Assembly (NCBI RefSeq): GCF_003148645.1
Contig: NZ_QGGP01000002.1
Coordinates: forward strand, 355,525-419,524
Direction: 5' to 3'
Length of the DNA: 64,000 bases
DNA from: Xanthomarina spongicola
GTDB taxonomy: Bacteria; Bacteroidota; Bacteroidia; Flavobacteriales; Flavobacteriaceae
The notes under the pieces were generated by a model, which saw nothing but the letters and a program-made list of their open reading frames with translations, was not told where the DNA came from and made no database searches. Position numbers and translations under genes: made by a program. Shown here piece by piece: positions 56,245 through 64,000 of the stretch (position 1 is the stretch's first letter; each line of letters starts with the position of its first letter).

Positions 56245-57318
56245 GTTGAAACTAGAATAAGTGATTGTTTTTAACTCTTCATAATTCTGAATGACGCTTT
56301 TTAAAAGTGCCATTTGGTTCTTTGCACGCACTAAATTGTGAGTTGAATACGATGTTTTATAATAGACATCATTATTCAAATAATCGGTTAAAAAGCGTAA
56401 ACCCATTATATATATCAAGGTTTTAGCACTTAACGGCAAAAAGCTTATTTCTTCTTTAGTTAACAGATTAGAGGTTTCAGAAGCAAATCCTTTACAATAA
56501 GCTTCATAGTATTTTAGATTAATTGTTGTTTGTTCTATATTTTCAGAATCTTCAATTGTATTCGAACAAATGGAACGTACAGAATCTCCAAAATCAAAAT
56601 GAACAATTCCTGGCATAACTGTATCTAAATCTATAACAGCCAATCCATTATCATTTTCATCAAATAGAATATTAGAAAGTTTCGTGTCGTTATGCGTGAC
56701 TCTTATTGGAAATGTGTTTTTTTCTTTTAATTCTGAAAGCTGAAACATCTCTGTTTTATGTTCTAAAACAAAATCAATCAATTCTTGAGCTTTACTTTTT
56801 CTAGATATTTTAGCTTGATTATGCGCTTCTTCAAATTGAAAAAATCGAAAAGGTACTGAATGAAACTCTGGAAGCGTTTCTTTGATTAGTTTTAGATCAA
56901 GAGTAGAAGTAGATGCAATAAAATTCCCGTATAATTTTCCAGCTTCAAAAACTTGTTTATTATTTTCAGCTCGTTCAATAGTTTTTGAGTTTGGAATATA
57001 TTCCATTAATGTCCAAAAACCTTCATTAGTTTCAATAAAAAAAGTATCTGTTTTCGATTTAATAAAATTAGCTACATGATATTTTGTTTCTGTTTTATTG
57101 AACTCATTTTTTAAGTGATTACTAACAATAACTTTGTTTAAAATAATGCTATTAATATTGTTAAACACCTTATTGTTAATCTTTTGAAGTATGTAATTTA
57201 AATTATTACTACAGCTAATTAAATAAGTGTCGTTAATATGTCCAGAAGCCAAAACATCAATATTTATAACTGGTTGCTCTATTTGAAATTGACGACAAAT
57301 GTCTTTAAGTGTTTCCAT
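56227..57318 (-). CDS. APH-fold sugar kinase (NahK-like)
   Basis: A 363-residue phosphotransferase resembling N-acetylhexosamine 1-kinase. SGHINDTYLI (25-34) is the ATP loop, HNDTKLSNILFD (H209, D211) the catalytic loop and IDLDTV (D230, D232) the metal site. FGDSVRSICSN follows. It has no signal peptide. It is followed, on the upstream side, by the nucleotidyltransferase at three bases' distance, so the two are one operon. It could phosphorylate GalNAc or GlcNAc at C1; homoserine/choline-type relatives cannot be excluded. Confidence 0.83.
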   Translation of the reverse strand: METLKDICRQFQIEQPVINIDVLASGHINDTYLISCSNNLNYILQKINNKVFNNINSIILNKVIVSNHLKNEFNKTETKYHVANFIKSKTDTFFIETNEGFWTLMEYIPNSKTIERAENNKQVFEAGKLYGNFIASTSTLDLKLIKETLPEFHSVPFRFFQFEEAHNQAKISRKSKAQELIDFVLEHKTEMFQLSELKEKNTFPIRVTHNDTKLSNILFDENDNGLAVIDLDTVMPGIVHFDFGDSVRSICSNTIEDSENIEQTTINLKYYEAYCKGFASETSNLLTKEEISFLPLSAKTLIYIMGLRFLTDYLNNDVYYKTSYSTHNLVRAKNQMALLKSVIQNYEELKTITYSSFNLKNIS

Positions 57319-57321
57319 TAA

Positions 57322-58161
57322 CTACCACAGTTTTTTTGGATAAAAACCTTCAGAAATAAGCTTTAGAAGTTGTTTCTTTACAATAGTTTCATCTTCTTTA
57401 TAAGTTACTCCAAACCATTTGCTGTTAGATTCAAGCATTATAAAAGTACTTATCTGTTCCTTTATCATGTAATCAACCACTTGAGGTATATAAAACTCTG
57501 CTGTTTCAGAATGATTATTTTCTTCTAGAAATGTTTTAAATAAGGCATCAGTAATTTTAAAAACTTCAGGAGTAAATCCCCAAAAATTCATTGAAACTAT
57601 GGTGTCCAAAGGCATTTTTAGGTCTTCTTTACTAATGTTTGTTCGTTCTTTAATACTAATAAGCTCGTTATTTTTGTTTAAAATACACTCTCCTCTAGAA
57701 ACAGTTCCAAAATCTGACAATGTGTTTTTTAATTGATAGCCAATAAAGTAATTACTATTGTTAGTGCTTTTATATAAAGCATCATGCATCAACTTAAAAG
57801 CGTTTTGACCATAGAAATCATCAGCATTAATAAGTGCAAAATTATTGTTTATTGTATTTTTTAAAGAGAGTAAGGCATGTCCAGTTCCCCAAGGTTTCTT
57901 TCTTTTTGGTAATTTTTTAGTGTTTTGTAATACAAAATCGACTTGAATGTTTCTGGAAAGTTTGTTTTCATATCGCTCTTTAAAAACAGCTAAAATATCT
58001 TCTCGAACAATTATAACAATATGATTAAATCCTGCTTGAAGTGCATCATAAATGGAATAGTCTATAATGGCATAGTTGCTTACAACAGCATGTATTTGTT
58101 TTAAACTTCCAAATCTGGAACCCATTCCAGCAGCCATGATAGCTAAAGTTTTTTGCTTCAT
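57322..58161 (-). CDS. Sugar-phosphate nucleotidyltransferase
   Basis: A 279-residue NTP-transferase. MKQKTLAIMAAGMGSRFGSL with KQ following is the GXGTRxxxxxK-type nucleotide/pyrophosphorylase signature. ALINADDFYGQNAF supplies the metal-binding Asp pair and KWFGVTYKEDETIV the C-terminal contact. It would convert a sugar-1-phosphate and NTP to NDP-sugar. The gene is three bases upstream of the kinase and should use its product. The sugar and nucleotide cannot be fixed from sequence. Confidence 0.85.
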   Translation of the reverse strand: MKQKTLAIMAAGMGSRFGSLKQIHAVVSNYAIIDYSIYDALQAGFNHIVIIVREDILAVFKERYENKLSRNIQVDFVLQNTKKLPKRKKPWGTGHALLSLKNTINNNFALINADDFYGQNAFKLMHDALYKSTNNSNYFIGYQLKNTLSDFGTVSRGECILNKNNELISIKERTNISKEDLKMPLDTIVSMNFWGFTPEVFKITDALFKTFLEENNHSETAEFYIPQVVDYMIKEQISTFIMLESNSKWFGVTYKEDETIVKKQLLKLISEGFYPKKLW

Positions 58162-58174
58162 ATTACAAAACTAT

Positions 58175-58204
58175 ATAAAAAAACACCTTGATTAAGGTGT
58201 TTTA
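58175..58204 (-). terminator. Terminator of the outer-membrane gene at 58.2 kb
   Basis: AAAACACCTT (58181-58190), loop GATT, AAGGTGTTTT (58195-58204). On the minus strand a T-run follows, so it ends transcripts coming from the right. Confidence 0.85.
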
Positions 58205-58227
58205 CATAGATTATTTAAGATGTTCCT

Positions 58228-58719
58228 TTAGAATTGGTATCTAACACCTAAACCAACATCAAAATCAAGATTGTCGTTGTCATACACATCATCTCCAAAG
58301 CCTAATTCTGGTCTTATATCTAAAGATAGCAATAAAGGAAAATCGAAATGATATTCAATACCAGCAACTCCAGCTAAAATAGCAAAATTATCTCTGTTAT
58401 CACTACCATCCCGATTTTCGAAATGATATGAGCCAAAGCCAGCTCCTGGACCAGCATACCAATTAAAATTTCCATCAATATTCCAAACCCATTGAAATAA
58501 ACTAATTAGTTTTATACCATCGTAATTTTTCCCGTCAGACCAACCAAAATTAAATTCTAGTCTATTTTGTTCTAAAATGGCACGTTGATAAGAAATGGAA
58601 GCTCCAAAACCATCAGCATCTCCTAGTCTTAATCCTACGGCGTTTTTTGAAATTTCTTGTGCATTTATTTGCATTGTGAAACCCAAGAATACACTTACTA
58701 TTAAAAATACTTTTCTCAT
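58228..58719 (-). CDS. Outer-membrane beta-barrel protein (hypothetical)
   Basis: About 163 residues from MRKVFLIVSVFLGFTMQINA, a Sec signal peptide; the frame extends eight codons further but adds a hydrophilic prefix. The mature part is a small barrel (GLRLGDADGFGASISYQRAI, GIEYHFDFPLLLSLDIRPEL, ending VGLGVRYQF). The aromatic C-terminal residue is the usual barrel signal. Function is unknown. It has its own terminator and is divergent from the dehydrogenase gene. Confidence 0.75.
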   Translation of the reverse strand: MRKVFLIVSVFLGFTMQINAQEISKNAVGLRLGDADGFGASISYQRAILEQNRLEFNFGWSDGKNYDGIKLISLFQWVWNIDGNFNWYAGPGAGFGSYHFENRDGSDNRDNFAILAGVAGIEYHFDFPLLLSLDIRPELGFGDDVYDNDNLDFDVGLGVRYQF

Positions 58720-58824
58720 AAAAGGTTCAAATTTTAAATTCAAATAAACGGTTTAGATTAATAAATATTCATAAACTAATCTTAAATTTATAGCTATCAT
58801 TTAAACTTCAATTTTTCAGAAATA

Positions 58825-61746
58825 TTGCAACAAGATGTTTTTTTTAAAGATTTAAAAAGTCAGTTAGAAGGTGACTTACATTACGATGATTTATTAAAAT
58901 CCATCTATGCTACTGACGCTTCAGTATATAGAATGTTACCACTTGCAGTAGCTTATCCAAAAACAATTAAAGATATTAAATGTCTAATTGCATTTGCTAG
59001 AGATAATAATACTTCACTAATTCCAAGAACTGCAGGCACGTCTTTGGCTGGACAGTGTGTTGGAAAAGGAATTGTGGTTGATGTGTCTAAATATTTTACA
59101 AAAATTCTTAATATCAATGAAAAGGAGAAAACTGTTGTTGTGCAGCCAGGAGTTATTCGAGATGAATTAAATAACTATTTAAAGCCATTTGGTCTTTTTT
59201 TTGGTCCAAATACATCTACTTCAAACCGTTGTATGATTGGTGGAATGGTTGGCAATAATTCTTCTGGTACAACATCTATTCAATATGGAGTAACACGAGA
59301 TAAAGTCTTAAAGTTAAAAACCGTTTTAAGTGATGGCTCTGAAGTTGCTTTTGGAGCTATACAAAAAAATGAATTTAATAGAAAAATAGAGCTCAATACA
59401 TTAGAAGGGCATATTTATAAAACAATTTATAATGAATTAAAGTCTGAATATGTTCAATCTGAAATTATAAATCAATTTCCAAAACCAGAAATCCACAGAA
59501 GAAATACAGGTTATGCTATAGATGAATTAATTAAAACGGATATTTTTTCTGAAGCTTTAGAGCCTTTCAATATGTGCAAATTACTTTCAGGTAGCGAAGG
59601 AACATTAGCTTTTACTACTGAAATTACTTTGGCATTAGATGTGCTTCCACCAAAAGAAAGCATCATGGTAGCTGCACATTTTAATTCGATCGAAGATTGT
59701 TTGCGAACTGTTGAAACCGTTATGGAGCACAATTTGCATACCTGCGAAATGATGGATAAAACTATTTTAGATTTAACAAAACATAATAAAACACAACAGG
59801 AAAACAGACAATTTATTGAAGACAATCCAAAAGCCATTTTAATGTGTGAAATTAAAGGTGAAACCATAGAAGACTCCAATTTTCAAGTAAATAAGCTTAT
59901 AAAGTCTATTGAAGAGTTGGGTTTAAGCTATGCGAACCCTATCCTGAAGTCTGGAGAAATTGACAAGGCCATAGAATTGAGAAAAGCTGGATTAGGTTTG
60001 TTAGGAAACATGATTGGCGACAAAAAAACGGCTGCTTGTATTGAAGACACTGCTGTGGCTTTACCTGATTTAGCGAATTATATTAGTGAATTCACCAAGC
60101 TTATGTCTGGCTACAACCAAGAAGCTGTTTATTATGCACATGCTGGAGCAGGAGAGTTGCATTTGCGTCCTATTTTGAATTTAAAGAAAAAGGAAGATGT
60201 GGTTTTATTTCGAAAAATAACGACAGATGTTGCACACTTAGTAAAGAAATATAGAGGTTCCATGAGTGGCGAACATGGAGATGGAATAGTAAGAGCCGAG
60301 TTTATTCCCTTAATGATTGGTGAAGCAAATTATCAAATTCTAAAACGCATTAAAACTGCTTTTGATCCTGATAATATTTTTAATCCCGGAAAAATTGTAG
60401 ATGCATATCCAATGGATAAAAGTTTGCGCTATCAAACAGATAGAAAAGAGCCAGAAGTTGAAACTTTTTTAGATTTCTCAGATTCATTAGGTATTCTCCG
60501 TGAAGCCGAAAAATGCAATGGTTCAGGAGATTGCCGGAAACTACCAGAATTCGGTGGCACTATGTGTCCAAGTTATAGAGCCACCAGAAACGAAAAAGAT
60601 ACTACTAGAGCCAGAGCCAATGCATTGAGAGAGTTTTTAACCCATTCAGAAAAGCCTAACAAGTTTGACCATCACGAATTAAAAGAAGTCTTTGATTTAT
60701 GTTTAAGTTGTAAAGCGTGTGCAAGCGAATGTCCTAGTAGTGTAGATGTTGCTAGTTTAAAAGCCGAGTTTTTATACCAATATCAGAAAGCAAACGGTGT
60801 ATCTTTAAGAACAAAATTGTTTGCTTATAATAATCAATTGAATGGTTTAGCAAGTAATGTTCCTAGTTTAACAAATTTCATGTTTTCTAATAGTTTTACG
60901 TCATCAGTAATAAAAAAATCATTCGGAATAGCAACAAAAAGAAGTTTGCCTTTAATTTCAAATAAAAGTTTAGGTAAACGTTATAAAAACTTTGTAAATC
61001 AAAGTTATACAAATAATTGTATTAAGACTATATATTTATTTAATGATGAATTTACAAATCATTTAGATACACAAATTGGGTTGGATGCTTTGACCTTATT
61101 AAAAGCCTTGAATTATAAAGTAATCATTTTAAATCATGCAGAATCTGGTCGTGCATTTTTATCAAAAGGACTTCTTGAACAAGCTAAGAAATTTGCTAAC
61201 CAAAACATTTATCTTTTTAAAGATAAAATAACTTCTGAAACACCATTAATTGGCATAGAACCTTCAGCAATTTTAACTTTCAAAGACGAATATTTAAAAT
61301 TGGCTGACGATAAACTTTCAGCAGAAAAGATAGCAAAACATACATTCTTATTAGAAGAATTCATTCAGCAGGAAATAAATTTAGGTAATATTAAATCTGA
61401 ACAGTTTACAAAAGATGCCAAAACCATTAAGTTTCACGGACATTGTCATCAAAAAGCATTAAGTAATCAGAAGCCCAGTTTTGACATGTTGAATTTACCA
61501 GAAAATTATAAAGTAACTATTATTCCAAGTGGTTGCTGTGGTATGGCTGGCAGTTTTGGATATGAAAAAGAACATTATGAGGTTAGTATGCAAATTGGTG
61601 AACAAACCTTGTTTCCAGCAATAAGAAACGCTAAGGAAGGTATTATTATTTCAGCTAATGGAACAAGCTGCAGACATCAAATTATGGATGGCACTCAAAA
61701 AACAGCAAAACATCCAGTAACTATACTCAAAGAAGCCCTCTTATAA
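58825..61746 (+). CDS. FAD-linked oxidase / Fe-S oxidoreductase fusion (YdiJ-like)
   Basis: 973 residues beginning at a TTG (QQDVFFKDLKSQLEGDLHYD follows), which matches family N-termini. Residues about 35-235 are a PCMH-type FAD domain (IPRTAGTSLAGQCVGKGIVV, GGMVGNNSSGT), and 235-520 the FAD-oxidase C-terminal domain (GEHGDGIVRAEF, FDPDNIFNPGKI). Two 4Fe-4S motifs (CNGSGDCRK...MCPSYRA and CLSCKACASECPS) follow. The GlpC/CCG-like part holds HGHCHQKAL and PSGCCGMAGSFG. It should oxidise a D-2-hydroxyacid (D-lactate or D-2-hydroxyglutarate) and pass electrons to the quinone pool. It lies 71 bases before aroC. Confidence 0.9.
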   Translation: MQQDVFFKDLKSQLEGDLHYDDLLKSIYATDASVYRMLPLAVAYPKTIKDIKCLIAFARDNNTSLIPRTAGTSLAGQCVGKGIVVDVSKYFTKILNINEKEKTVVVQPGVIRDELNNYLKPFGLFFGPNTSTSNRCMIGGMVGNNSSGTTSIQYGVTRDKVLKLKTVLSDGSEVAFGAIQKNEFNRKIELNTLEGHIYKTIYNELKSEYVQSEIINQFPKPEIHRRNTGYAIDELIKTDIFSEALEPFNMCKLLSGSEGTLAFTTEITLALDVLPPKESIMVAAHFNSIEDCLRTVETVMEHNLHTCEMMDKTILDLTKHNKTQQENRQFIEDNPKAILMCEIKGETIEDSNFQVNKLIKSIEELGLSYANPILKSGEIDKAIELRKAGLGLLGNMIGDKKTAACIEDTAVALPDLANYISEFTKLMSGYNQEAVYYAHAGAGELHLRPILNLKKKEDVVLFRKITTDVAHLVKKYRGSMSGEHGDGIVRAEFIPLMIGEANYQILKRIKTAFDPDNIFNPGKIVDAYPMDKSLRYQTDRKEPEVETFLDFSDSLGILREAEKCNGSGDCRKLPEFGGTMCPSYRATRNEKDTTRARANALREFLTHSEKPNKFDHHELKEVFDLCLSCKACASECPSSVDVASLKAEFLYQYQKANGVSLRTKLFAYNNQLNGLASNVPSLTNFMFSNSFTSSVIKKSFGIATKRSLPLISNKSLGKRYKNFVNQSYTNNCIKTIYLFNDEFTNHLDTQIGLDALTLLKALNYKVIILNHAESGRAFLSKGLLEQAKKFANQNIYLFKDKITSETPLIGIEPSAILTFKDEYLKLADDKLSAEKIAKHTFLLEEFIQQEINLGNIKSEQFTKDAKTIKFHGHCHQKALSNQKPSFDMLNLPENYKVTIIPSGCCGMAGSFGYEKEHYEVSMQIGEQTLFPAIRNAKEGIIISANGTSCRHQIMDGTQKTAKHPVTILKEALL

Positions 61747-61749
61747 TTT

Positions 61750-61778
61750 TTGTTTCTGTAATATAAAATATATTTTAG
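61750..61778 (+). promoter_or_regulatory. Possible aroC promoter
   Basis: TTG (61750-61752), an 18-base spacer, then TATTTTAG (61771-61778), one base off the TAnnTTTG consensus. Suggestive only. Confidence 0.3.
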
Positions 61779-61817
61779 CATACTTGATACATAAAACTAA
61801 CAACTATTATCTACTAG

Positions 61818-62879
61818 ATGGCAGGAAATACCTTTGGAAAATTATTTAAACTAACCACTTTTGGCGAATCTCATGGCATAGCTATTGGAGGAATTATAGA
61901 TGGCTGCCCTTCGGGATTAAAGCTAGATTTGGAAGCTATTCAAAATGAATTAAATAGAAGAAAACCTGGACAATCTGAAATTGTTACACAACGTAAAGAA
62001 CCAGACACAGTCGAGTTTCTATCAGGTATTTTTGAAGGTATTACAACTGGAACTCCTATTGGTTTTACAATTATAAATACAAATCAAAAATCTAAAGATT
62101 ATTCGCATATAAAAGATGTTTATCGTCCAAGCCATGCAGATTATACTTATGAAAAGAAGTATGGTGTACGTGATTATAGAGGTGGAGGACGAAGTTCAGC
62201 TCGTGAAACAGCCAGTAGAGTTGTGGCTGGAGCTATTGCTAAACAACTTTTATCTGAAATTAAAATAAATGCTTTTACATCATCTGTTGGAGATATTTTT
62301 TTAGAAAAACCATATCAAGATTTAGATTTCTCAAAAATTGAATCGAATGCTATTCGTTGTCCAGATAAGGATACAGCAGACAGAATGATTTCAAAAATAA
62401 AAGACATTAAAAAACAAGGAGATACAATTGGAGGAACTATTACTTGCGTGTTACAAAATATACCAGTTGGCCTTGGCGAACCTGTTTTCGATAAACTCCA
62501 TGCAGATTTAGGTAAAGCCATGCTTTCTATTAATGCAGTTAAAGGATTTGAATATGGTAGTGGTTTTTGTGGAGCAAGAATGACTGGAAGCAAGCACAAC
62601 GATTTGTTTAATGAAGATGGGAGTACAAAAACTAATCTCTCTGGAGGAATTCAAGGAGGTATTAGCAATGGTATGGATATCTATTTTAGAGTTGCTTTTA
62701 AACCAGTAGCTACAATAATTCAAAAACAAAACGCCTTAGATAGTTCTGGAAATATTGTTGAAATGCAAGGCAAAGGTCGTCATGATCCTTGTGTGGTGCC
62801 AAGAGCTATTCCTATTGTAGAAGCCATGGCAGCTCTAGTTCTTGCTGACTTTTATTTAATAAATAAATTATATAATTAA
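61818..62879 (+). CDS. aroC: Chorismate synthase
   Basis: Last step of the shikimate pathway, 5-enolpyruvylshikimate-3-phosphate to chorismate, needing reduced [23 protein letters not shown] is the family's first signature, [20 protein letters not shown] the second, and [20 protein letters not shown] the third region. The 353-residue length is normal. It precedes the symporter gene by 56 bases in the same direction, with only a weak hairpin between. Confidence 0.97.
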   Translation: MAGNTFGKLFKLTTFGESHGIAIGGIIDGCPSGLKLDLEAIQNELNRRKPGQSEIVTQRKEPDTVEFLSGIFEGITTGTPIGFTIINTNQKSKDYSHIKDVYRPSHADYTYEKKYGVRDYRGGGRSSARETASRVVAGAIAKQLLSEIKINAFTSSVGDIFLEKPYQDLDFSKIESNAIRCPDKDTADRMISKIKDIKKQGDTIGGTITCVLQNIPVGLGEPVFDKLHADLGKAMLSINAVKGFEYGSGFCGARMTGSKHNDLFNEDGSTKTNLSGGIQGGISNGMDIYFRVAFKPVATIIQKQNALDSSGNIVEMQGKGRHDPCVVPRAIPIVEAMAALVLADFYLINKLYN

Positions 62880-62935
62880 CTTAAAATAACTAAGAATTCT
62901 TTCCCTTAGAGGAATTTCCGAAGAACAAAAGACTT

Positions 62936-64000
62936 ATGAAAAAACTTGAATTACATTGGCAAATTTTAATAGGTATGGTTTTAGGTCTGATTTTCGGATT
63001 TATCATGCTTCAAATTGGAGGGAAAGATTTTACTACAGATTGGATAAAGCCTATTGGTACTATTTTTGTCAAGTTATTGAAACTTATTGCCATTCCATTA
63101 ATATTAGCTTCTTTAATTAAAGGGATTTCAGATTTAAAGGATATTTCAAAATTTAAAAATATTGGTTTAAAAACCATTTTAATTTATATAGGCACAACTG
63201 TTATTGCTATTTCTATTGGATTATTATTAGTAAATACATTTAATCCAGGTAGTGGTGTTTCAGAAGAAACAATAACAAAACTTACAGAAACATACTCAAC
63301 AGATAGTGGTGTACAAAGTAAAATATTAGAGGCTTCAAAGCAAAAAGAAAGTGGGCCACTTCAATTTTTAGAAGATATGGTTCCAGATAATGCTTTTGCT
63401 GCTTTAAGCGATAATAGTCTTATGTTACAGGTTATATTCTTTTCTATATTTTTAGGAATTTCTATGTTATTAATAGGTGAAGAAAAATCAAAAACATTAA
63501 AAGGATTATTTGATTCCTTGAATGATGTGGTTTTAAAAATGGTAGATTTAATTATGCTAACTGCTCCAGTTGCCGTTTTTGCATTATTGGCAAATGTAGT
63601 CGTATCTTCAGATGATCCAGATATATTATTGGCTTTAGTTAAATATGCTGGAGTTGTCGTTCTAGGATTGGTTTTAATGATTGTGTTCTATTGCATTCTA
63701 GTTGCTACTATTACAAAAAAGAACCCATTTTGGTTTTTAAAACAAATAAGTCCTGCACAGTTATTAGCATTTTCTACTAGTAGTAGTGCTGCAACACTTC
63801 CTGTTACTATGGAACGTGTAGAAGAGCATATTGGAGTAGACAAAGAGGTATCGAGTTTTGTTCTACCAGTTGGAGCTACTATAAATATGGATGGAACTAG
63901 TTTATATCAAGCTGTAGCTGCAGTATTTATATTCCAGGCACTAGGATTAGATTTAACTTTTGCAGACCAATTAACAATTGTATTAACAGCATTATTAGCA
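62936..64000 (+). CDS. Dicarboxylate/amino acid:cation symporter (partial, cut at window end)
   Basis: The reading frame starts at MKKLELHWQILIGMVLGLIF and stays open to the last base (355 codons, no stop), so the C-terminus lies outside the window. Family hallmarks of the DAACS (GltP/DctA) transporters are present: the serine-rich hairpin tip AFSTSSSAATLPVTM, and the substrate/cation site GATINMDGTSLYQ. About six to seven membrane helices are visible. It would import glutamate, aspartate or C4-dicarboxylates with Na+ or H+. The substrate cannot be fixed. Confidence 0.93.
   Translation, partial: MKKLELHWQILIGMVLGLIFGFIMLQIGGKDFTTDWIKPIGTIFVKLLKLIAIPLILASLIKGISDLKDISKFKNIGLKTILIYIGTTVIAISIGLLLVNTFNPGSGVSEETITKLTETYSTDSGVQSKILEASKQKESGPLQFLEDMVPDNAFAALSDNSLMLQVIFFSIFLGISMLLIGEEKSKTLKGLFDSLNDVVLKMVDLIMLTAPVAVFALLANVVVSSDDPDILLALVKYAGVVVLGLVLMIVFYCILVATITKKNPFWFLKQISPAQLLAFSTSSSAATLPVTMERVEEHIGVDKEVSSFVLPVGATINMDGTSLYQAVAAVFIFQALGLDLTFADQLTIVLTALLA

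Overview
The window looks like ordinary chromosome from a member of the Flavobacteriaceae (phylum Bacteroidota). The DNA is AT-rich and densely coded. Visible Bacteroidota traits are a type IX secretion (T9SS) C-terminal sorting tail on a CUB/FN3 adhesin-like protein, a carboxypeptidase-regulatory-like domain on a TonB-dependent receptor, the bacillithiol enzyme BshA, promoters of the form TTTG-N20/21-TAnnTTTG, few Shine-Dalgarno sites, and many families largely confined to this phylum (DUF3667, DUF5916, DUF6146, DUF6787, TIGR02757). I cannot name the genus. I see no rRNA, tRNA, insertion sequence, prophage or CRISPR array, and no gene-free stretch longer than about 240 bases.

Layout. 0-4.2 kb: a secreted Tyr-rich protein with a repetitive basic tail, a secreted metallophosphatase abutting a lipoprotein peptide deformylase, and a DUF3667 membrane protein. 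4.2-9.2 kb: uvrA, an ECF sigma factor with a 48-residue ORF behind it, endonuclease III (nth) without any cysteine, and a Bcp peroxiredoxin. 9.2-17.3 kb: a conserved 483-residue protein of unknown function, an MBL-fold hydrolase, and a packed minus-strand group (BatA/vWA-like protein, metal-ligand-free dihydroorotase homologue, small membrane protein, esterase), then a glycosyltransferase. 17.4-24.8 kb: two exported peptidases (M61 and S10) facing each other across a terminator, a TIGR02757 protein, and a 1008-residue kinase/M23/PLP-lyase fusion. 24.8-34.5 kb: a GT-C-like membrane protein, a LolD-type ATPase, a DUF5916 outer-membrane protein, a TonB receptor with a His/Glu loop and its small His-rich neighbour, and small envelope proteins. 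34.6-39.1 kb: serC-serA, a LuxC-type acyl-CoA reductase divergent from a ferredoxin, and an HxlR regulator divergent from a YdhR-type monooxygenase with palindromes around it. 39.2-46.1 kb: ychF, an outer-membrane protein, and parE-X-parC with a small membrane-protein gene coupled between the topoisomerase subunits. 46.3-64 kb: the T9SS CUB protein, TerC, a GH3/serine-hydrolase fusion, bshA, a GH109-like protein facing a sugar kinase and nucleotidyltransferase, an FAD/Fe-S dehydrogenase, aroC, and the 5' part of a dicarboxylate symporter cut by the window end.

How the genes fit together. Most are housekeeping (DNA repair, topoisomerase IV, serine and chorismate synthesis, redox defence) mixed with envelope functions. 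The more distinctive groups are: (a) an amino-sugar cluster at 50.7-58.2 kb, in which a GH3-hydrolase fusion and a GH109-like enzyme could release N-acetylhexosamines that the adjacent kinase and nucleotidyltransferase could activate; (b) the kinase + phospho-lyase fusion at 21.8 kb, which could take an amino alcohol to an aldehyde through a phosphorylated intermediate; (c) the metal-receptor operon at 30.2-33.3 kb; and (d) the exported deformylase/phosphatase pair at 1.3-3.1 kb. All are inferred from sequence only.
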